This document shows, in pieces, positions 36,995 to 45,389 of a stretch of 64,000 nucleotides of DNA; position 1 is the stretch's first letter, and the number at the start of each line of letters is the position of its first letter. Where the stretch lies: contig NC_019683.1 in the NCBI RefSeq assembly GCF_000316605.1, positions 5,006,036-5,070,035 of the forward strand. Direction: 5' to 3'. The notes beneath the pieces are model-generated. The model did not search any database and had not been told where the DNA came from. It saw only the letters and a program-made list of their open reading frames with translations. The translations under genes were made by a program, and so were the position numbers. Source of the stretch: [Leptolyngbya] sp. PCC 7376 (GTDB lineage: Bacteria; Cyanobacteriota; Cyanobacteriia; Cyanobacteriales; MRBY01).

Positions 36995-38170
36995 ATGAAA
37001 ATAAGAATAGGGCGTATATCGATTCATAGCCAAAAAACAAGTTCAGGGGAGACCTACCAGCTTAGATGGTCGATTAACAGAAAGCAGTACAAGCTAACTA
37101 TTAACGAAGAGTCTATCGCTCGACAGATTGCGCTAAATATCTCAAGAGACTTGAATGCTGGCATCTATAACCCCGTTGCCTGTTACGACCCAAAGAAAGC
37201 AGTCGAAAAAGCTCGTTTAGATGAGCGATACAAGTCGTTAGTTTTCCTCTGGTTTGAATGGAAAAAGCTTGACCACGAGTATAGTGCCGCTTCTCTGCGT
37301 GTCCACAAAAGAATTGAGACGGTTTTGTCTACTATTCATCATGAGCACCTGAACCTAGGTAACGCACATGGGTTTCTTGAGGCGTATCGGATGCTGGGAT
37401 ATTCAGACGGAACCGTTAAGCGCGATTTAAACGACATTGTTGCTTGCGTCAATTATTGGTGCAAATTAGGGAAAGTTGCTCATAATCCTTACCCTGCTAT
37501 CAAGAGTCAGTTAACTCCCAAAAAACATAACAACAAGGGTCGCTTTACGGCTAACGAGCGCGCCATAATAATTCAAAGTTTAGGTGTTAACGCTTATCGT
37601 GACTTGGTGCAATTCCTGTTTATGACAGGGCTTAGACCTGAAGAAGCTATCCCTCTAACTTGGGGTGATATCAACTTCAAAAAAGGGTTGATGCAAATCA
37701 ACAAAACCTACTCAAAAGGCGACCTGAGGCACAATACCAAGCAAGGGAAGAAAGGAAAAATTGTTCATCGCGCCTACCGATTAGACAAGTCACAAACAGA
37801 TTTCCTTTTACGGCCTAGCTGGGAAGAATCCGCCCTAAATGAAATCGATAACGCCCTTGTTTTCCCGTCACCCAAGGGCACTTACATCAATTGGGGTAAT
37901 TTCAATAAAAGAATCTGGAAACCATTACTAACAGATTTAGTGGCTCTCAATAAAATCAGAAAGTACCTTAAGCCCTACTGCATGAGACATACAGCTATCA
38001 CCAACATGATTAAACGGGGTGACAGAATAAACGTTATTGCTGCACAAGTTGGAACGTCTATCGAGATGATTACTAAGACTTACCTGATTAGCAACGACTG
38101 GTGGATTGATGATGACACGGGATTAGACCTCAGCTCTTACAGTGACTACATTTCGGAATATTCCAAGTAA
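36995..38170 (+). CDS. tyrosine recombinase (integrase of element 2)
   Basis: A 391-residue phage-type integrase: an N-terminal arm-binding domain (about 1-60), a SAM-like core-binding domain (about 95-185) and a catalytic domain with R214 (GLRPEEA), R331-H332 (YCMRHTA) and the nucleophile Y363 (MITKTYLI). The first His of the usual HxxR box is replaced (PYCMR). It would cut and join the tRNA-Thr att core. The best start is the ATG at 36995. An upstream TTG (36923) would add 24 unlikely residues. It sits 113 bp from att copy 2, the usual arrangement. Confidence 0.92.
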   Translation: MKIRIGRISIHSQKTSSGETYQLRWSINRKQYKLTINEESIARQIALNISRDLNAGIYNPVACYDPKKAVEKARLDERYKSLVFLWFEWKKLDHEYSAASLRVHKRIETVLSTIHHEHLNLGNAHGFLEAYRMLGYSDGTVKRDLNDIVACVNYWCKLGKVAHNPYPAIKSQLTPKKHNNKGRFTANERAIIIQSLGVNAYRDLVQFLFMTGLRPEEAIPLTWGDINFKKGLMQINKTYSKGDLRHNTKQGKKGKIVHRAYRLDKSQTDFLLRPSWEESALNEIDNALVFPSPKGTYINWGNFNKRIWKPLLTDLVALNKIRKYLKPYCMRHTAITNMIKRGDRINVIAAQVGTSIEMITKTYLISNDWWIDDDTGLDLSSYSDYISEYSK

Positions 38171-38200
38171 TTAATTGCCCTGCACGAATCTAATCTTAAA

Positions 38201-38368
38201 ATGAAAAATTCCCAATTCTTTGCCCTCGTTGTGTCGGTTTTTCTAGGGACAGCACTTAGAGCTGTGGCTTTAGAGTGTCTGCGAACAAATCAAGCACTCA
38301 TCAGGGATGCGCTAATTGAATTAGTTCAGGAAATCGGATGCCCTATCTCACTGACGCTAACTAACTAA
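38201..38368 (+). CDS. small membrane or exported peptide
   Basis: 55 codons from an ATG 30 bp after int. The N-terminus FFALVVSVFLGTALRAVAL is hydrophobic and followed by an amphipathic helix and two Cys (C25, C47). No family is recognised. No strong ribosome-binding site is visible, so it may rely on read-through from int. Confidence 0.4.
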   Translation: MKNSQFFALVVSVFLGTALRAVALECLRTNQALIRDALIELVQEIGCPISLTLTN

Positions 38369-38389
38369 GGTTAGGTAAACGGTGAACGT

Positions 38390-38660
38390 ACCTCTCTTCC
38401 AACCTTGCAAAGACCTGAAATTGATATCAATGGAGCAATGTCAAGCTTGCGAAGCACCGTAGGCTTGAGCTTTACTTTGTGAGATTGATAACGATGATGA
38501 GTTAAAAGGTTGGGAAGCGGATAAGCTCTCACCTAACTTGCTGCAATATTTTACGCTCACTCAGCAACCCATAAAGGTCAAGCCGCAAGCGGTTCTACGA
38601 AACCTTTACTGAACGCTTCATTTACTCCATTAATATCTTGCCAAGTTAGGGAGTAGGAAC
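38390..38660. other. gene-free region rich in nested inverted repeats
   Basis: No open frame of note. Complementary pairs include CTTCCAACCTT (38397) with AAGGTTGGGAAG (38506), CTCACCTAACTTG (38528) with CAAGTTAGGGAG (38641), TCAAGC with GCTTGA (38440-38471), and CCGCAAGCGG near 38583. This could be a folded RNA or a DNA structure such as an origin or transfer site. The whole gap between 38369 and 39169 lacks genes. Confidence 0.4.
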
Positions 38661-38895
38661 GTTCCCAATTATCAGCACTTAAGGAACAGTTGACAGCTTC
38701 GGTTCTTGGTCAATTTAGATTTAGATTACCTTTATCAGGAAATAGCTTATGTCTTAGAAATAGAAAATGCAGAGACTTTAATTGTGGTACATCAATCGTT
38801 GAGTTGTCACTGTATCAAAGAATTGATATAATGAGACCCATATAGTACGCACACTTATATCAAGGCAAAAAGTCCGTCTGCCAATTATTTATGAT

Positions 38896-38951
38896 GTCAA
38901 CCATTGCACTCATTTTAGGATTTATGTGATGTTTCCAGTGCAATGGTTGAC
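38896..38951. repeat. perfect 15-bp inverted repeat
   Basis: GTCAACCATTGCACT (38896-38910) and AGTGCAATGGTTGAC (38937-38951) are exact complements around a 26-nt loop. There is no T-run next to it, so it is not a standard terminator. It lies 220 bp upstream of the PadR gene. Confidence 0.6.
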
Positions 38952-39169
38952 CCATGTTTGTGAATTGAATAAATACATAGACCAATAAGCCACGGCAAGT
39001 TTATATCTATCATTTCCTGATGCTTTATCTGCGTTGGGGAGATCCTTCTTCTATCTGTTGATTGACATTTAGATTTGTTTAAGATGCCTTTCATTAAAGG
39101 ACTCTTAAGTGGATTTATTGGTAGTTATATACTCCGTTGATTTTTTTTGATAGGAGCAGGACAAGGAAA

Positions 39170-39514
39170 ATGATTGAGAATAAACCTGCCTCCTATGAAA
39201 TCAAGAAACTGGATGAAATCATTCTTAGAGTTTTGCAATCCAAAGAACTCTACGGTCTTGAAATTATTGAAGTTGTCAACCAAGCCAGCTTCGGACATAG
39301 AAAAATCAACTTTGGTTCACTCTATCCAAAGCTCAGACAGCTTGAACGAAAAGGTCTTATCGAAGGACGAACCAAACTCGGAGCAACTGGAAAAGGAGAA
39401 AAGCAGAAACGATACTACTGTCTTACTGCTTTTGGACAAAAAGTCCTCAATGAGTGTATCGAGTTCGAACGTAGATTATCTGCTTCAACAGGAATTAGAG
39501 CCGCGTCAATCTGA
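39170..39514 (+). CDS. PadR-family transcriptional regulator
   Basis: A 114-residue winged-helix protein: LDEIILRVLQSKELYGLEII, then FGSLYPKLRQLERKGLIEGR (recognition helix and wing) and KRYYCLTAFGQKVLNE, all typical of PadR. PadR proteins repress small operons and respond to ligands. A good purine-rich site (CAAGGAAA) precedes the ATG at 39170. The frame also opens 11 codons earlier without support. It overlaps the next small membrane protein gene, a frequent PadR-target arrangement, so that gene may be its partner. Confidence 0.85.
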   Translation: MIENKPASYEIKKLDEIILRVLQSKELYGLEIIEVVNQASFGHRKINFGSLYPKLRQLERKGLIEGRTKLGATGKGEKQKRYYCLTAFGQKVLNECIEFERRLSASTGIRAASI

Positions 39515-39758
39515 TACTCTTGTCACAAGGTTTATGGCTATTCCAACAGCTCATATTCTGGAAGTCAGCAACGAAAAAGCGATAGAGATTTCCGAAGGAT
39601 TCCGTGAGCGAGAGCAGCACTTAATCGAGAATGAAGGCTATAGTCGCTTATTCGTTAACCTAATTCTTTTCGGCAATCTAGGTGTTTATATCTTATTAAG
39701 CTTTCTACTTCCCATGATGGATAGGTTTGCAGACTTATACAGCAAAATAAAAAAGTAA
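39450..39758 (+). CDS. small single-pass membrane protein paired with PadR
   Basis: 102 codons from an ATG 65 bp inside the padR 3' end. The first half is polar (DYLLQQELEPRQSDTLV). The second half carries a charged helix (EISEGFREREQHLIENEGY) and one strong membrane helix (LILFGNLGVYILLSFLLPMM). A shorter start at 39533 is possible. Function unknown. Confidence 0.6.
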   Translation: MSVSSSNVDYLLQQELEPRQSDTLVTRFMAIPTAHILEVSNEKAIEISEGFREREQHLIENEGYSRLFVNLILFGNLGVYILLSFLLPMMDRFADLYSKIKK

Positions 39759-39953
39759 CTTTCACCAAAAAAACAACATAAAGAATCTAAAAAGTGAACT
39801 GTAGCGTGAATATTTCATTATCTCTACAGCGCGAGTAATTAATGACAAATATATTCCTAAAAAAGTATTAGATAAAAAAATGGCTACCAATACAACCACC
39901 AAACTGAAATAGAATGGTGGCTACATTTGCAATGTGTCAAAGCCGTTTATCAG

Positions 39954-39983
39954 GTGCTAGTGAAGTTTCAAGTCCTCTAGCAC
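39954..39983 (-). terminator. hairpin downstream of the small minus-strand peptide gene
   Basis: GTGCTAG/CTAGCAC pairs (39954-39960 with 39977-39983), with partial pairing inside the loop. It begins 10 bp past the stop of the 33-codon gene. No strong T-run follows. A 14-bp direct repeat GAATGGTGGCTACA (39912 and 39985) flanks it. Confidence 0.45.
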
Positions 39984-39993
39984 TGAATGGTGG

Positions 39994-40095
39994 CTACAAC
40001 AGATGAGCAATACGTAGAATCCAGTAAAGACCAGATAAAAACGCAGAAATAAACTGCATCAATCGCACGTATTTTTGTTGCTTGAAGTCTTTCAT
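39994..40095 (-). CDS. 33-residue hydrophobic peptide, possible type I toxin-like gene
   Basis: The ATG at 40095 opens MKDFKQQKYVRLMQFISAFL followed by a hydrophobic Leu/Ile/Tyr stretch, then stops. A strong Shine-Dalgarno (GAGGAG) lies 6-7 nt before the ATG. A TATAAT-like -10 element occurs about 57 bp upstream (minus strand, 40152-40157). A basic head plus one short membrane helix is the general shape of small toxins and of small regulatory membrane peptides. The remaining parts of the 39759-40441 gap show no other gene. Confidence 0.5.
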   Translation of the reverse strand: MKDFKQQKYVRLMQFISAFLSGLYWILRIAHLL

Positions 40096-40393
40096 TTTGG
40101 ACTCCTCTATTCATCAAGACCTTAAAGGGTGGACTTGGTTGTACAAACAATATTATAGAGAGGAACTATTGATGGCTAAACGCTTTGAAATCGTGTATTT
40201 TAACTACTTCTTACTACTTCTATGATTTTTTCTATAGTGCTAGAAGCCAGGCAATAAGCGGATAGATAGAGCTAGTTAAAATAGTAGTTTGGAGGTGAGA
40301 GTGAGTAGTTTTTTGTGTTGATAGAGACCGAATGAAAAAAATAGCGTATGTTCCAGTCATATCAAAAATTCTCTTTCCTAGGTAGAGTGAGAT

Positions 40394-40434
40394 AGTTAAT
40401 CAAAGTGTTAATCGGTTAACAGTCTGGTTAACCC
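40394..40434. promoter_or_regulatory. GTTAAC/GTTAATC palindrome cluster
   Basis: AGTGTTAATCGGTTAACAGT followed by TGGTTAACC, preceded by a TTCCTAGGTA block also seen near other members of the family. It lies just past the 3' end of the HTH gene and 570 bp before the regulatory block of the next plus-strand genes. Confidence 0.5.
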
Positions 40435-40441
40435 AAGCGAC

Positions 40442-40654
40442 TCAGGTGAGAAAATATGCTTGGTATTCCTTCATATACCAGTTCCCCTTAAACTTAAACG
40501 CCCTAACTCTTTGAGCATTAATAGCACGTCGAACCGAAGTCTTAGAAATATGCTTACGTTTGCAGTAATCACCTAAACGCTCGAAGGACTTACCATCTTC
40601 GGGAATATTGGTGAACTTAACCCATAGATTTATTTTGCCGCCGACATTACTCAT
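40442..40654 (-). CDS. small HTH protein, excisionase-like
   Basis: A 70-residue basic protein. The middle (GDYCKRKHISKTSVRRAINA) is a MerR/Xis-type winged helix-turn-helix, followed by RVRAFKFKGNWYM, as in phage excisionases that read a DNA-site table. AAGGAA lies 1-6 nt before the ATG. In this element it could act as the recombination directionality factor for the integrase or as a repressor. It is read opposite to int. Confidence 0.6.
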   Translation of the reverse strand: MSNVGGKINLWVKFTNIPEDGKSFERLGDYCKRKHISKTSVRRAINAQRVRAFKFKGNWYMKEYQAYFLT

Positions 40655-40821
40655 TTCCTTATCTGATAAGGCTGTGGAATTTCAGTAAGCTATGTAGCGC
40701 TGCTAATATCCGCTGGCGCAATTATCACGACAAGAATCGACACCTTAAGAAGGCTGAAATGATAACGATGCTCATGCAACCCGTGTAACCCTCCTACGGC
40801 ATGGCCTTAGACAACCTAGGG

Positions 40822-42363
40822 CTATGTTTGTGCAACCTGCTGGGCTGAGGGGTCTGCGCTCTCTAGGCTTTCGGGTGCTTCATTGTCGATATCCTGCTCA
40901 GATAAATCATTCTCTAATTCAGTTATGCCTTGACTCGTGACTGCCTCTAGGTCTTGATTAATGGCTTGAATACCCGTAGCGATATCAGTTGCCACGCTTG
41001 GGATAGTTGCTACAAACAGATTCTCTTCATCACCTACTGTGGTATCCCCTACCCCGGCGGGGGCTTCTGCTGAGGTAACTAGTTCCTCTACATAGCCAGA
41101 CAAGTCACCGTAACCCCTGTCTATTCCGTAAGCTAATGGCTGTAATTCGTATGAATTGCGCCCTACCAAGCTTTGCCCCTTGAGGCTATTCATCAACAGA
41201 GATAACTTTGCGTTACTGATATCGATAAGCAACCCATTCAGATAATGCTGTTCTTTTAGCCCTGTAAGTAGATTAGTCGAGCTAGAAATTATGCTGCTGC
41301 TGTCCAACCATTCTTTATCATCTCTACCTGAATTGTTAATCAACAAATCACTATACTTGCTTCCCTCGTCTACAACATCAAAAGCAGTTGATACAGCAGT
41401 AGCAATAGAAGGAATGTAGTCACCGCTATTAAACGATAATTGCTGAGCGTTGAATGTGGATACGGCAAGGGTCAAAGAGCTTATTCCCAAGTGCTTTTCC
41501 TGATTAGCTTCAGCCGCTGATAGGGCATCAAGCACTTCATCGGTTCTATCCTTCTCATCCAGCAGTTCGCCGATATCTTCGGTTAACTCTTCAAGTTTGA
41601 ATGGCGGTTCCGAAATTACGGATACCCCTTCACCGAAATTCTGTTTCCCTTTTGTGCAAAAACCGTTGTAGCAAACTTCGTACGGAACAGAAATAGTCCC
41701 ATCAGGTTCAAGGAATGGCAGTCCAAAAGTGAACTCTACCCCCTGAGCTGTCTGAGGGTCGCCATTCTCATCTTCGTAATTGATATCAGTCGTATCTACA
41801 AGTGGGTTGTTATCTGCTGGAAGCGCTGTGGAGATGTCGCCGCAATCATCTGGAGACCCATCAGTCGTATCGACAGAAAATTCTACGATTTCCGCTGTGT
41901 AGTACTCACCTTGATAAAAAATGCCGTCCTCTTGAAAAAGGAACTGACGAGAAGCCCCGTTGTTCCAGTAAAGCCAAGTTTTCTCAACCCCGCCTTCGGT
42001 CGTCGAGCCGTAAGAAATCGCCCCAACTAAAGGAGCAGTTGTGATTAGTCCAGAGTCAGAACCCGAAATTATCTGCCCCCCCGAATCTGTTGCGTAGAAT
42101 CGGTAACTAACGTTGTAAGGCTTTTCGCACTGTCCCCCCGTAAAAGGCTTATCAAAAACAGCAGGTAAAGGAGTGTCGGGACTAACTCCGCAAGCCAATT
42201 GATTCCAATGCCTGAAAAGCTGCTCTTGAACCTCAGCGGGGGCTTCGGCAACAGTGCCCGTTAATAGCTCCGAGGCGTTGGCTGCATACCAGACAGAGAA
42301 GTCTGAGACGTTACAATATGCGCCGCCTATTCTTTCTTTAACCGCATCAAAAAAACTAGCCAT
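40822..42363 (-). CDS. large acidic protein of unknown function
   Basis: A 513-residue protein I do not recognise. It starts MASFFDAVKERIGGAYCNVS. The N-terminal half is beta-rich with aromatic and Gly/Ser/Thr stretches (GAISYGSTTEGGVEKTWLYW) and five or six Cys (near 17, 58, 79, 174, 234, 239). The C-terminal half is helical (ELTEDIGELLDEKDRTDEVL, then AINQDLEAVTSQGITELEND) and very acidic at the end. No signal peptide or membrane helix is seen. A structural, adhesin-like or secreted role would fit but is not shown. It is followed upstream by the 86-residue gene on the same strand. Confidence 0.6.
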   Translation of the reverse strand: MASFFDAVKERIGGAYCNVSDFSVWYAANASELLTGTVAEAPAEVQEQLFRHWNQLACGVSPDTPLPAVFDKPFTGGQCEKPYNVSYRFYATDSGGQIISGSDSGLITTAPLVGAISYGSTTEGGVEKTWLYWNNGASRQFLFQEDGIFYQGEYYTAEIVEFSVDTTDGSPDDCGDISTALPADNNPLVDTTDINYEDENGDPQTAQGVEFTFGLPFLEPDGTISVPYEVCYNGFCTKGKQNFGEGVSVISEPPFKLEELTEDIGELLDEKDRTDEVLDALSAAEANQEKHLGISSLTLAVSTFNAQQLSFNSGDYIPSIATAVSTAFDVVDEGSKYSDLLINNSGRDDKEWLDSSSIISSSTNLLTGLKEQHYLNGLLIDISNAKLSLLMNSLKGQSLVGRNSYELQPLAYGIDRGYGDLSGYVEELVTSAEAPAGVGDTTVGDEENLFVATIPSVATDIATGIQAINQDLEAVTSQGITELENDLSEQDIDNEAPESLESADPSAQQVAQT

Positions 42364-42453
42364 CTTGTTGTTTTATAAACCACTAAAAAATAACAACTAT
42401 CAATAAAGCAATAGCTAATCCAGTAGCTGCATACAAGAAAAATTTAGCTTCCC

Positions 42454-42714
42454 TCATTTGCCTCTGCCACCAGTGTTTTTAAAGTCTGCAAACTTCTTAA
42501 ATAAGTATTGCCAGATTTGCTTATATTCCCCCTTCAACTCATTTACATCCTGAAGAAGATTGAGGATTGTTTGGTCTAGCTTGCCCATGCGATAAGAAGC
42601 TTTTTGAATTTCGGTATAAATTTTCCACATAAAACCGAGTAAAGCCAAAAAGAGAGTAGCAATCAAGCCCAACTCTATCCCGGTATTGCCAGATATAAGA
42701 GCTAAGTTAATCAT
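42454..42714 (-). CDS. small membrane protein with coiled coil
   Basis: 86 residues. One membrane helix (ELGLIATLFLALLGFMWKIY) is followed by a heptad-like coiled coil (MGKLDQTILNLLQDVNELKG) and a basic tail. This shape is common for small holin-like or anchoring proteins of phages, but no family is certain. It lies 90 bp before the 513-residue gene on the same strand and is probably co-transcribed. Confidence 0.6.
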   Translation of the reverse strand: MINLALISGNTGIELGLIATLFLALLGFMWKIYTEIQKASYRMGKLDQTILNLLQDVNELKGEYKQIWQYLFKKFADFKNTGGRGK

Positions 42715-42920
42715 TTTTGTTCATCCATAAAGATAGGAATATTGACGTTAATACAAGTCATTTTGGTTATAAGTACATACAAACTATTTCTAGATAGAGC
42801 ATAACTAATCTTTCCGCTATTGTCCAATTCAATCTAGAGAATTTCTTCTATTTAGGTAATGTATTCTAGGAATGCAAGTTCATCGAATAATTTAAGTAGT
42901 TAACTGAGTGAAGTAGACAT

Positions 42921-43742
42921 ATGCCATTACCCGAAAATTACAACTCATCAACTCATTTCCTTAGTGTGGCAAGCAAGGTTTTAAACCCTTTAATATCAAG
43001 CTATTTTGACCCTGAAGACGAAATAGAAGAATCAGATATTTCATCACCATTAGGAGCATTGAAACAAGCCTGCAAATTGCATGAAGGGGACTCATTAACT
43101 CTAGTCATTGCCAAGATGATTTTTTATGCATTGTTTACAGGTGCTATTACTAACGACATTGGAGATAGGTTTTATGGCTATCCAAAAACAGCTTTCAAAG
43201 GAGTATTTTCATCACTAGAGATACAGTTAATTTTTTATTTTAAAGAGACAAGATTCCAAGCGAAGCAAGCAGGCAGAAGCCGTAACAGGCTAGATATGCG
43301 CTTAACCGTACGCTTGCTGTACAGGAACGATGAGTTAACAGAACAGCTACTAGAGGAGATTCAAGACAAAATAACAGAAAAGTTTCCCTCTGAATTTGAG
43401 CACTTTAAGGGGTTAAATAAATGGAGTTACTACGATCCTAAGAATAGCTTTTCTGGTACTAGAGTGGCTGCATTAAAAGAAGCCGATGCTGTCTACATGT
43501 ACGAATCTTTGTGTGATATAGCAGGGGTGAGTTATATACCGGGTAAGCTAGCCGCTATCACCAAAAAGAACTATGTCACAGAGACAATAGAAACTCTAGG
43601 GGAGGAAAGCACAAAGACTAACCAGCCGCGAACAGGGAAGGTGAGGTTGGAGTTGGTAGAACTTGTATTGCCAAACAATAAAGATTTCAACCTTATTGCT
43701 CGACGTGGCAAATATTACGTATATGGAGAGACTGCGACTTAA
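42921..43742 (+). CDS. unknown protein, element 2 block
   Basis: 273 residues, not recognised. The middle part is regular beta/alpha (GVFSSLEIQLIFYFKETRF, RLDMRLTVRLLYRNDELTEQ) with a basic stretch (RFQAKQAGRSRNR). Residues 80-90 (AKMIFYALFTGAI) are mildly hydrophobic. The ATG is preceded by AAGTAGACAT without a strong Shine-Dalgarno. It heads a plus-strand series of four genes (42921-45344). Confidence 0.55.
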   Translation: MPLPENYNSSTHFLSVASKVLNPLISSYFDPEDEIEESDISSPLGALKQACKLHEGDSLTLVIAKMIFYALFTGAITNDIGDRFYGYPKTAFKGVFSSLEIQLIFYFKETRFQAKQAGRSRNRLDMRLTVRLLYRNDELTEQLLEEIQDKITEKFPSEFEHFKGLNKWSYYDPKNSFSGTRVAALKEADAVYMYESLCDIAGVSYIPGKLAAITKKNYVTETIETLGEESTKTNQPRTGKVRLELVELVLPNNKDFNLIARRGKYYVYGETAT

Positions 43743-43839
43743 CTAACACAATTTGCATGAAACATTAATGTACCCAGTATCTTTAGCACGCTTTTTTGGT
43801 GTTAGCTTGAGATTGTGAACAACCAAGGAAAATTGACTT

Positions 43840-44229
43840 ATGACCAAGCCTGCTCGCTCCGAATCTCCCTACGAATTTACAGTCGATGGGGACAAATATT
43901 CCGTATCTCTAATCGAACGGAACTACGACGGTTTTAACGACCTTTTGGGTCTAACAAAACGAACTGATAGCACATCTGAAGATAGCGAACGACTGACAAT
44001 TGTTGAGGCTGTAGAAGGCCTTCTCTTAGTCCCCGTAAAGATTACTTATGAAGTAAAAGGGAAAAAGCGAAATGGTAAAGCTGTCTTACAACAAGCTACT
44101 ATTTATTGCTCCGGCGACCAACTTAAGGATGTGCGAAAAAACAATGGTGGCTTGAAAGACAAAAAGTACAACGGGCAAAAAATCGTCAAGGTCAAAGGAG
44201 ATACTGAAATTCGCAAGGTTGGCGCTTAA
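43840..44229 (+). CDS. small basic protein of unknown function, element 2 block
   Basis: 129 residues, Lys-rich toward the C-terminus (VKGKKRNGKAVLQQATIY, KKYNGQKIVKVKGDTEIRK). The pattern is strongly beta, as in a small structural or DNA-binding protein. AAGGAAAA precedes the ATG at a suitable distance. No relative is recognised. Confidence 0.6.
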   Translation: MTKPARSESPYEFTVDGDKYSVSLIERNYDGFNDLLGLTKRTDSTSEDSERLTIVEAVEGLLLVPVKITYEVKGKKRNGKAVLQQATIYCSGDQLKDVRKNNGGLKDKKYNGQKIVKVKGDTEIRKVGA

Positions 44230-44285
44230 CGTACACATTCCACTTTCATCTTTTCCAAGTAAATTTATTTTTTTGAGGTTTAATT

Positions 44286-44621
44286 ATGCCAGCTAATGGA
44301 TGGGCAATTGTTTCTTATAGTGACGAGCTAGACAACACGGTTGATGGTGTTTTTGCAGACGATGGGACGATTCAGAATATCGCTGATTTAGTGCCTAACC
44401 CTAACTGGTTTGATGATGGTGCTCAAACGACCCCTGATGCCAATGGTGAAGACCGCTACGAACCGTTTGATGCTGACAACGTAAACGAGGCTGAAGTGCT
44501 TCTTTTCGCTGAGGAAACCATCGAATCTGCTCGACGACGGAAAGCAGAGGTACAAACACTGTTCTTAGACCGTCGAATCGACATTGTAGAGTGTGAGAAA
44601 ACTGTCAACCTAAATCCTTAG
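44286..44621 (+). CDS. small acidic protein of unknown function, element 2 block
   Basis: 111 residues, very rich in Asp/Asn/Glu in its first 75 residues (VDGVFADDGTIQ, PNPNWFDDGAQTTPDANGED), with a charged helix at the end (ESARRRKAEVQTLFLDRRID). GAGG lies upstream of the ATG. It is 56 bp after the basic protein gene, and an opposite charge pair in neighbouring genes suggests a complex. It ends before a terminator-like hairpin. Not recognised. Confidence 0.6.
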   Translation: MPANGWAIVSYSDELDNTVDGVFADDGTIQNIADLVPNPNWFDDGAQTTPDANGEDRYEPFDADNVNEAEVLLFAEETIESARRRKAEVQTLFLDRRIDIVECEKTVNLNP

Positions 44622-44651
44622 GTCTGAATCCACATCTAGGTTAGTTATTGA

Positions 44652-44674
44652 GGGGGCTTATGCTCCCTTTTGCT
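44652..44674 (+). terminator. short terminator after the acidic protein gene
   Basis: GGGGGC/GCTCCC (6-bp stem, one G-T pair), TTAT loop, followed by TTTT. It lies 30 bp after the stop and just before the next start, so it could also act as an attenuator. Confidence 0.55.
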
Positions 44675-44678
44675 GTTC

Positions 44679-45344
44679 ATGGAACTATTAGAAGTAATCG
44701 AGATAGAGAAAGGGCAAATAATCACAGGGTTGCCTGATTTTGACGCGATAAAGGTATTTGACTATGAACCTATCAATAGGTTGCGTAGGACTAGGGGCGG
44801 TGTCTCGTACTTGTCACCCTTGTATATGAAGCTACTGGTGGAGTTAAACGGCTTTACCACAGCCATCAATCCCACATACTTAGTCGATAAAAACCCTGAA
44901 TTGATAGTGGTAAATAGTCAAAATTTACCTGTTCGTGGATTAGATATATCAGGGGATACCAGACTTGAGTTAGCACTTTATAGGAGCGATGACATGGATA
45001 TTAATTCGATACTCCCTAGAACCGCCACAGTACGAGTGCTACAGCTACAGCGCAATCAAGAGAAGACCGTAGACTTTAGCGGCTTTATGTTCGAGTACTT
45101 CAGAATCGACCAAGTACTAGCTGATTTAGAGTTATTCAATGACAACGACAGATTGACTATCGATGTGTACTTTCAGGGCAATCCGGTGCAGCGCATCGTA
45201 ATTAATGAGCCATCATCTGTACTTCCGGACTTCGTGTTAAGTCGCGAGTACTCATTAGTTCTCAAGGCAAATCGGGATAGCTTGGATGCTGTAAAAATTT
45301 CTGTATCTGAGGCAGCCAGTCATCAGGTGGTGGTTATTTCGTAG
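44679..45344 (+). CDS. unknown protein, element 2 block
   Basis: About 221 residues from the ATG at 44679; a TTG three codons upstream is also open. The sequence is beta-rich (LELALYRSDDMDINSILPRT, then TVRVLQLQRNQEKTVDFSGF) with no Cys and no membrane segment. No family is recognised. It could be a virion, fibre or accessory protein, but nothing in the sequence proves this. It is the last gene before a GTTAAC site and the MITE-like repeat. Confidence 0.55.
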   Translation: MELLEVIEIEKGQIITGLPDFDAIKVFDYEPINRLRRTRGGVSYLSPLYMKLLVELNGFTTAINPTYLVDKNPELIVVNSQNLPVRGLDISGDTRLELALYRSDDMDINSILPRTATVRVLQLQRNQEKTVDFSGFMFEYFRIDQVLADLELFNDNDRLTIDVYFQGNPVQRIVINEPSSVLPDFVLSREYSLVLKANRDSLDAVKISVSEAASHQVVVIS

Positions 45345-45360
45345 GTTGGTTGTGTCAGTT

Positions 45361-45387
45361 AACTAAAGTGTTAATTGGTTAACACTT
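45361..45387. promoter_or_regulatory. GTTAAC palindrome before the conflict module
   Basis: AACTAAAGTGTTAATTGGTT followed by AACACTTT forms a dyad AAGTGTTAA/TTAACACTT. The sequence is the same as the distal half of the 53180 repeat. It lies next to the MITE-like insertion. Confidence 0.5.
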
Positions 45388-45389
45388 TA

